In this document: piece after piece, positions 1-8,400 of the stretch
Layout of the letters: the number at the start of each line of letters is the position of its first letter
Numbering within the stretch: position 1 is the first letter of the stretch
Assembly: GCA_019649035.1 (NCBI GenBank)
Contig: BMAT01013784.1
Coordinates: forward strand, 467,700 to 488,875
Direction of reading: 5' to 3'
Length of the DNA stretch: 21,176 bases
Source: Elysia marginata
Lineage: Eukaryota; Mollusca; Gastropoda; Plakobranchidae
The notes under the pieces: generated by a model
Databases searched by the model: none
Seen by the model: the letters and a program-made list of their open reading frames with translations, nothing else
What the model was told of the DNA's origin: nothing
Made by a program: the position numbers and the translations under genes

Positions 1-1013
1 TCATAACATGACGCGTTCGCTGGTGCTGATTAAATTTTTTGAAAATTTCTACATAACGTTACCCTTAAAGATTACAGTGCGAAGCGCAGATCATACTATA
101 ATGGAAGGAGAGTTTTTTCAGCTGGAAAAAGCTTTATTGTGGGAGGCTAAAAAATTGGGAAATCTAGCTTATCCATATCAAATCACAATAAATTGATGTA
201 AGAGGGCATTAGAATGGTCCATGATCTCTAAAATAATCATGCTTTTTTAAATTCTTGTGAAAATCGTGATGCCTGTACTTAAAAAAACAACCTTAAGCCG
301 ACTCCCATGTCTCGGAAAACACATTGTTACGAGAGAAAGAGTTGTGTGTCTTCCGTTGTGATAGTATGTTTGAGTTGTTTTGATGAGGTTGACCGTTCTG
401 CAAGTTTCGATCGTGAATTTTGACTTGAGCAATTGTGAGTGAACGTTTTTGTGTTTTCGTGGTGAAGTGAAAGTTTTATGTGGGTGCAGTGTGTCTATCA
501 GCTTGCGCTGGTCGGTTGTATTTCCCCGTAAAACTAAAATTGAGGTTCAGGTTCGTTGTGAACGGTAAAGCCTATCTGAGTATAACAATCTTTATTTCTA
601 GAGCCAATTATAGGCGATTGTGAATCTTCACAAAGATTTGGATCTACTGTTGTATTGAATATTACTTTACCGCCAGCGCCAAGAGGTACACTTGCCCGGG
701 GACTAGACCAGAGTATTAAGTATTGTTGTGTATTATGCTATACACTTGAGTTGGTTATTTATTGTAATATTGTAGAAGGGCTTTGCGCCCGTGTGCGTTA
801 CACTTTACTAATTGATTGCCAGCCTCTGTGGCCATTATGTTAATAAATTAATATGTGACTGGGAACTGCCGTATTTGTAGTTACTTCTTTTTAGAGACTT
901 GTGTTGTGGGTCGAATCGGCCTCTTGATTTATTGCAGTGCACTCAGGTTAACACTGAGTTTAACTTTATAACATAACCCGTAACACACATAAGGAAATGA
1001 TATACATGTAATT
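1..1013. other. Unassigned stretch, faintly LTR-like in part
   Basis: No gene is supported. Short open frames at 8-196 and 655-843 show no family resemblance I can name. The segment 724-985 begins TGTTG and ends TAACA and contains AATAAATTAATA, as an old LTR might. No partner copy, primer site or target duplication is visible. Confidence 0.3.
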
Positions 1014-1074
1014 TCAATATTTTGTATCGAAAAGAGTTAATATACGTTTGAATGGTTTGTAAATTTCATTAACA

Positions 1075-1600
1075 GAGCAATTGGGGGTGGGGTGGGGGTA
1101 GAAAGACCGTGAGAAAAAATGAGAGAATGAGAGCGAATGAAAAGCGACAGAGGGGTGGGGGTAGAAGGAAAACAGGGGAGGTTGTTCACATTGAAATGTT
1201 AGACCTAATTTAATTTTAAGAACTCTAGACTTCAAATTCAGAGCCAGAGAAATAAAAGAAAATGGCTCTGTGGTGTGCGGGATAGTTTGAAAAAAAATAC
1301 AAGGAAATCAACAACAAAGAGACACAGGGAAAGGGAAAGAGGTGGAATGGTAAACGGCGGTATTGTGTCAAAAGGTGTGAATTAAAAGTTATCAGAGAGA
1401 AAACCAGAATATCAAAATTACAGGAAAATAGAGAAGGGTGGGGTGGAGGATTATGTCATGTTATATTTCCAGTACTTTGTCAATCTCATACTAAAAGTTT
1501 GACCTGGGCAAAGAGGGGAATGAGCTCATGAAAGGAAACAAGAGAAAAAGAGAGGGAGAGGTGGGGGGGTGACGTAAGGGGGAGGGTAGTGGTTTTTGTT
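1075..1600. repeat. Purine-rich (G/A) tract with G-runs
   Basis: The plus strand is strongly purine-biased and carries several runs of 4-7 G. GGGGTGGGGGTAGAA occurs exactly at 1089-1103 and 1152-1166. Minus-strand open frames here are Ser/Phe/Pro-rich products of the bias. No gene is supported. Confidence 0.7.
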
Positions 1601-1719
1601 TTTGTGATACATAGAGGTAGTTTATATACACCGACAGAAAGTGTACTGAAACTCATGCGCACAGCACAAAGGCGAAAAAACATTACTGAGGTTGTGTTAT
1701 AAACCATGTGAAAATGTTC

Positions 1720-4700
1720 CTGTGTTAATCAGCTCCTTTTCGCCGTTCGTAGAACGGGCTACTCAGCTAGTATTTTTAATGGTAGTATTTGAGCGATTAC
1801 CAGGCAGCCGTACTGCAATGCTCTGAAATTTGAGTAGAATTGGGGGATATGTCAAGTTTTGAGACTGCCTTTGGCGGCGGAAGGCTATAACCATAAGAAA
1901 TAAGAAAAGGATATCACTTGGAAGTAGGTCCTGGGATAAGGTGGTTAGCCTCACGCCCAACCCTCCCCATTTATGCCGGCTTTGAAAAGTATGCTGATGA
2001 ACAGCAGGCTACCTTAGTACAAAGTAATAGACGATTCTTTTCCAAATAATAAATATGTTTTTTATTGAAACGTTTTCCTTGTCAGCTGCAACATTTAACT
2101 AGGATGTTGATGATATTACCTTTTTTTTCAAGACGTTCCTATTCTAATTTCACCGAAGATAATAAAAAAAATTCACATTTTCAGTTCAAGCATTGATTTG
2201 AAAAGGAATGGAAAAAAACAGAGGGGGATGCGCTTATGCTGATGCCTGTGGCGCATGACAGCAAAGTTAATGAATCACATGATTGGGGTTAGAGAGACAA
2301 AAGTTGTTCATTATTTTGTGTTTAAGTTTTTTGACACTCTAAAGTCTATCGCATATTTTAGCAATAATTCGTTGGTGTGTGATGGACTGGAATATATGTG
2401 CGAGTCTGAAATTTTATAAAAAATATTTACTCAAACTATTTAGCTAAACTTAAGCTATGTGTTTTTATCAGTGCCACAAATTATCTAAAGTGCTGGCACG
2501 ATTTTTTACTAAATGCGTCATAAAAATAATAACAATTTTTATTTAAAGCCCAAATGAAAACCACTAGTTTCAACATGCTACTCTTCCTTCGCTATCTATT
2601 AAATGTAAGCAACAATGCCAGGCTTAAAAACAATAGTCTTAATTTCAACTTTCAATTTACCCGGGCTTGCATGATTTAATTGGTCACTAAGTTGCAGGAT
2701 CCTGTGGAGAGACCAACGTTTTATTTTCGCACGCTTATCTATCGACAGGTCGCCGCGCGTTTTAGAATGCATGAAGCGATAAAGCACAATGTTTTTGGTA
2801 TATATCGCATTAGTTTCACCTAAACGAGTCAGGTATCCTTTAGATAAACAAACTAAAAAAAAAAAATAATAAACTATTTTGGGTCAACTTGACTGAAGAG
2901 TATTTAAAATTATATAAAGAATAGATAAAGCCGGATCTAGACCCATGCTTAAATGACAAGTTGTTCTAGCGCTTGATATGGCCGTATGAACTTAATTTCC
3001 GATAAATCTGCGTAGCCTACAATAGTTAAGTTATCGGTACTTTACTTCTTAATTGCTGTTTTACCCTTCTTTTTCACGGTGTGTTTAGGAAAAGGTCACG
3101 TTTTATTTCACCTCACTGATTTCCTCAAAGAATCTCCGCTCACAACACCCAAGTAGCAAATATTTTAATTTTGAGAGCTAGTTGCTTCACCAGATTAGTC
3201 ATACTACTTGTTTCTGTGTATCCTTTACTAAATATACGAGTACAACATTGATGTGACCAAGCTATGTTAGTGTAATCATCAATCATCATAACACATGTAA
3301 CAATACGTGGAACATCCCGGAAAGAAGGAAAATGATAACTAAAGGATTATCTTGGAGAGCTGCGGCATCTCTTGTGACAGCGAATGTATTGAAGGGGGAG
3401 ACAAAAAATAATAAATCATGGGGTTTCTTTTTCCAATATAAACACCGGAATTACCGAGTCTTAGTCTATACGGACCTTTTTGTTTCTTTTTTGAACGAGT
3501 TCTATTTTTCTCCTCATATAGTTAAAAACTTGGACGTTTCAGAATTTTTTCAATAAATTTCATATGCTAGCTTAATATGTTGAAAACTTTTAGAAAAAAA
3601 ATTAGCAACTGCGCCTATAAAATAGAATAACTTTATTTGATTTGTTAGAAGATGCATCCAAAAGAATGAAAAGATTAAGAAAGAAAGTATATAATAGTTT
3701 ATTTCAAATATGAAAACGTGATAAAGCAGTTATAAAACTAGCCACAAGTAGCTTTTTGAGCTATTTAGCACTCATAAAAAATACAAACGATACAACTTGT
3801 ACTTTTTCTTTTCTTTTCAATATACAGTAAAAGCAATGCAACTTTGAAGGAATAAAAAACATGGTAGAAAAACATATTGGCAGTGGCATTTTTAACATAT
3901 GCGTAAATGGCTTATGCTTGATTCAGAAAAGTATATGATTTTCATTACAATAATAGTTATTCATAACGATAGAAAAATTGTATTATATAATCATATTTCT
4001 TAAATTCTCTGTTAAATTAATGGATACATTCAATAAATAAACAATATCATGTATTTGTATTACGTGTATTCGCTGTAAACATAAAAGTCGGTTTACCTTA
4101 AATCTAAGAACCACATAAAGTCTAAAATTCTGAATGACCAGTCCGTCATTTTTCATAGATCGGCCATTATGCTTAAAAAAATTGAAATCTATAAACTCCA
4201 AGTCTGATAGGGATTAAAAAAGCAAACTATACTTATCGTCATAATTCTTCAACTGCAACATGTACAAGCTTTACCTTGATTCCTTGAAAGTACAGGTATT
4301 GTTATGACTTGAGTCAGCTTGGTAAGAGGGCATGATGGGATGAACAGAGTTTGCGCTAGGTTCTCAAAACAAGGACGAAGTGGGACGTAGTAACTGCTAG
4401 GGTTCCTGTCGCTCAAGTTCTGCTGTCGTTATGCAATCTATAGGACTACAACTATCGGTCACAATGAAGCACGTTTACCGAGGCTGACGATTTCTTCCTG
4501 AAAGACGTTGCGGTCAAAAGATAGGCATTTTGGATTTCACATAACAAGCTTCGAGTTCGAATCATTGCCTGAACGTGGTTGTTTCTTCGTTTGCTTACTG
4601 TATGGTATAGTGACAGTGACATACTTATGTAAAACAGATCTATTTTACAGTAGTGGATTGAACACCATAATAAGCTACAAACGTTCATTTCCTCGTTTGT

Positions 4701-5172
4701 ACATTTTTTCCTCGCTAATCTCCACAAGGCATACTCATACCTTTGTTCATACAAGCATACACGCACTACGTTATAGGTGTCCCTTTATATATATGGATTG
4801 AATATGGCATTAATACTTTGCTGACATCTCTTCCGATTTTGTTACAGGGCAAGTGTAGGCATGAAAACATTGTTTTCCTAAAAGAAGACCAGAAAGTATG
4901 CACTTGCACTTTTTCAACACGTTTGCACTAGGTGCATGTACATGTATATATATATAGCTAAACAAGGTATGTGCGTAAAACATAACATAAAATATTGGTA
5001 AGTATGGGACAATGACACTGCACTGAGTAAAGATCACATAACTACATTGCAATGTGATCTTGACCATATTATTGTGAATATAAAATCACAGTAGAAAGCG
5101 GAGCTCTTTGAGAATATGAGATTAAAAAAGAAGCAAGAATATTGGCAACAATAAGTATTATGTAACGTCAGT
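1720..5172. other. AT-rich stretch without recognisable features
   Basis: This is downstream of the CABIT gene on its strand. I see no exon with paired splice sites, no transposon ends and no long repeat. The 3' untranslated region of the CABIT gene probably occupies the part near 5172. A GAGTTCGAATC segment at about 4551-4561 resembles a tRNA B box without a convincing A box. Confidence 0.5.
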
Positions 5173-5400
5173 CTATAAATAGAAGAAAGCTTCGCTGACG
5201 GGTAGCCGCGCGCGCACGGTGGCGCTGGGCATATCCTCATCAGTGACCTCGTTTGAGCCAACAGTCATAGAGTTCACTTTGTGTAGGAACTTGACCTTTA
5301 ATTTGAGGTCACGGACAAAAGTCTCTCTGCGGACTTGGACCACGTCTTTAGCATGTCGAGGCAATGGCAAGGTCATTAGGGCGTCTCGGTTCAGTGCCAC
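5173..5400 (-). CDS. CABIT gene, last recognised exon with stop
   Basis: This exon encodes residues 346-420 and a TAG at 5175-5173. The acceptor is ACCACCAG|GTGGCA, with only a moderate pyrimidine tract. The frame joins exon 5 in phase 0, is GC-rich and ends ARLPVSEAFFYL. Inside are a PLPRHAKDVVQVRR segment and a charged strand-like FVRDLKLKVKFLHKV. I do not recognise this part; it may be the end of the CABIT fold or a linker to domains encoded beyond the window's visible exons. No AATAAA or ATTAAA lies within several hundred bases downstream; only a weak TATAAA-type hexamer is seen (TTTATA on the plus strand near 4783). It may therefore not be the true last exon. Confidence 0.65.
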   Translation of the reverse strand: MALNRDALMTLPLPRHAKDVVQVRRETFVRDLKLKVKFLHKVNSMTVGSNEVTDEDMPSATVRARLPVSEAFFYL

Positions 5401-8400
5401 CTGGTGGTAGTTGTTGTAAAACAGAGAAAAAGAAAATCATGTTGAACATTTTATTGTCAATTCAACATAGACAGGAGTACTGATGGTGTCGCTGGAGACG
5501 ATGATTATTTTTGGTCTTTGATAACCTACCAGATATGGATTTTGTGTCATTTACAGGACAGAATTTTATTTGGAAGCTACTCGCTACGAGGGTCCTGGTC
5601 GGTCTGGTGTCAGGATAATGTGACTGGGTGTGATGTATTCAAGCGCTTCTTATATCACAGTGTGGCATCACGTTTTCAATTTTCCCAAGCGCCGTCTCTG
5701 ATATAACCTTGAGGTTGAAAAGAGACGTTAAAATTCAAACAACCCAACCTAAACTCGCTACGAGGGACGTAAAAACATGTCAAATGTTTGAAGGTATACG
5801 CAAGTCATTTATTCTAAACCTATTACACTGATTTTTCATGTAGGATAGATAAAATTAAACTTCATTGTCTATTTTTTTAAGTTTAACTAGCCCTAATAAT
5901 TTTTTACTTTGCAACACCACATATATAAGACGAATAAGGCAGTTTTCCCCAAGACTTCAATTAAACAGGTATCCTTTAATTAAAATAGGAAAAAATCTTG
6001 ATTAAAAGATCGTTTCATCAGAATAGATAAAGTTTTTTCGTACAAATGAGTCAGCAGAAACAATACTTTCATTAAAATTTTTAGACGTTAGCATACCCTG
6101 TTTTCTTTAGGTGAAAAAGGCACGGAACCAAAAGCAACTTCAAACATTGAAGAATCGTAAGCAGCAATGTCTTTTGAAAGCTATTTTTCGTAGTGGTGCA
6201 AAAGATCAAGGGTTTAACTTCAACCGAAACAAGAGATAGTTGAACAGAAAGAACTGAAGTTTGACTACGTTAGAGAAAAGAGAACTCTTTCGATAAATCA
6301 CACATCCGAGTTTGCAAAAAACATACCTGGAAAGATAAAGAAGACATAACTGGTAGCTCGATCATCATAGCATGATTTGGGTACAGCAAGCAGCCTATGA
6401 CAGAGTCCTCCTCGAATGTGTCAACCAACATAAACATCAGCGAGCAGGGCGTTAACCGAGGGGCGTGGTCTCCATACACAAAACGCACCAACCCTGGATA
6501 GCGATTGGCTGATATCAACTCATGTGGTAACATGGAGAGTTTTGTGCTTCCGTTGAGCGGGGTTTCAACTTCGATGAACTCCCCTGGCTGAGGAAAACAG
6601 TCACAAGTGCAGGACTATTGTGAACTAGGGCATTTTCACGGAGAGATTTTACGACAAAGGTTTAGTTTGAAAGGTGACTTTTTTCCTTAGTGTACCAATC
6701 GGGGATTTTAGTAGAAAATATTGTCTTTTCACTGTTTCCCGATAGATATGATTTTCATTTCTTATTGTTTAAAAAGCAAGAGCGAATTATTTATCAGATG
6801 GGCTAAATTCCAACAAACAAAACAGACAATGGGTTGTGAAATACATTTAAATTAGTTTTACCTGGTCGGTAGGAATATGGATTTCTTTTCCAGAAGGGTC
6901 TGTGCATTTGAGCAGGGTAACCTCCCTTGACTTTTTCCTGTGACTGGCTACTCCTTTTATCGTCCCATTCACCATGAATACGCTGCCGGGCGGGTGAAGC
7001 ACTTTCTGTTATTGAGACAATACTAAACGTTTAATACAGAGTTAAAAAGGAAATTAAAAATTAATATTACATTTATAGCCATGCGTTTTCATAAAAGTCC
7101 TATTGTGTTAGACAGTACCAAAACGTAAAACTCAGGTTTACAAAAAAAAACCTCAGAAAGTTTCACCATATTTACTAAAATTTGAGTCCCCCCAAAAAGC
7201 CGTCTTTGAGAAAAACAGAAGTTTTCAGACTTTGTAAAACTAAAGACGGACTACTCATGAATCTCCGTATTGAAAATTTATGAACTTTACTTATTTTCAT
7301 GATTAGCTCTCTCCTTGAAAATAATTGAATAAATTCTTACATCCGTTAAAGAATAAAAGATTTAAAAGCGCATTATTTATTTGGTCTTTTTTCATTATGG
7401 TTAAGTGTTTATTTTGTTTGTTATTATTCCCTTTTTTTGTCCTTACCACAGACTTTTGGAAAACCAGAATGCTTAGGGGCAAAAAGAAAATATAAAAAAA
7501 ATTAAATTGAATAGTTTTATTGGGATAGAGGCCAATTCATCCAGATAGACCAACAGAATATCACAACTATACTAAATAATGTAATAAAACTATTCTTTAT
7601 TAAACCTTAAAGTGATTACTCAAATAAACCATTAGTTGATAATTTTGCTCGACATCCCAGTCTGTATTATTCGTTTGACAGACAGTTCTGAGGAATTGGT
7701 GTCTCCCCGAATCACATTCCATCACAAAGAACCTCAGCTACATAAAATCGTCTAGATAACTAAAAGACATAAACTGGTAGAATTGCAAATGTTTTCAGTT
7801 ATAATCTGTGGCATTAGGCTCAATCTAATCATATCACTTAAGCTTGCATTTTGTATAACAAGTTCACTATCATAGCTTAAAACGATGAAACATGAGTGAT
7901 AATTTTATTCTGATTCAGATCTGCTTGGCTCCAGGTCTTCAGGATCCTATACTGTACCTGTTGTTGTAGCCTGTATTGCGATGTTGCTGAGACGTTACTG
8001 CTGGCTCTGCTAGCTCCACTGCCAGTGTAGCTGTAGTTGTCTCCGTTCACCATGCCAGGGTAAGGGAAACTACGAACACCGTACTGAGACTGGTCGGAGA
8101 AAAATGACACGACGGGGGTAAAGTTCACAAAGGCTGCCACTGGGTTTGTCGCGATATAGTGAAGAGATCGCACCACAGAGTTGTCGTTCGTTGTTCGGGC
8201 TTGTAGGCGCAGGAAATGACCTAAAAGTGAAATCAAAGGCAACACATAAACGTTAATTGAGCTTAGAGGCATCGTTGTTACTCAGTAATGGGCCTAATAT
8301 CAACCAGATTATGTATCCCATCTTAGATTCTCGTAGATTTAAGTTTGTCTCAAGGCCTCACTTTCTATATAATTTGCAAACAGGAGACTGCGGGTTCAAA

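Noticed and set aside
1083-1098. GGGGGTGGGGTGGGGG as a G-quadruplex
   Set aside because: Only three G-runs are close together; the next lies more than 50 bases away.
1014-1707. Minus-strand Ser/Phe/Pro-rich open frames
   Set aside because: They follow from the strong purine bias of the plus strand. No splice sites or domains support them.
2599-2787. Minus-strand open frame as a further CABIT-gene exon
   Set aside because: There is a donor-like GTAAAT but no good acceptor, and the peptide has no link to the C-terminal part of known CABIT proteins.
4551-4561. GAGTTCGAATC as the B box of a tRNA gene or SINE
   Set aside because: No convincing A box and no foldable tRNA around it. It may be chance in AT-rich DNA.
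4452-4801. Overlapping open frames of about 100 codons on both strands
   Set aside because: The peptides show no domain or exon-like borders, and opposite-strand overlap of this kind is common where stop codons are locally sparse.
6046-6056. TGAGTCAGCA as an AP-1/Maf regulatory site
   Set aside because: A single short match inside an intron; a similar word near 4309 shows it is easily found by chance.
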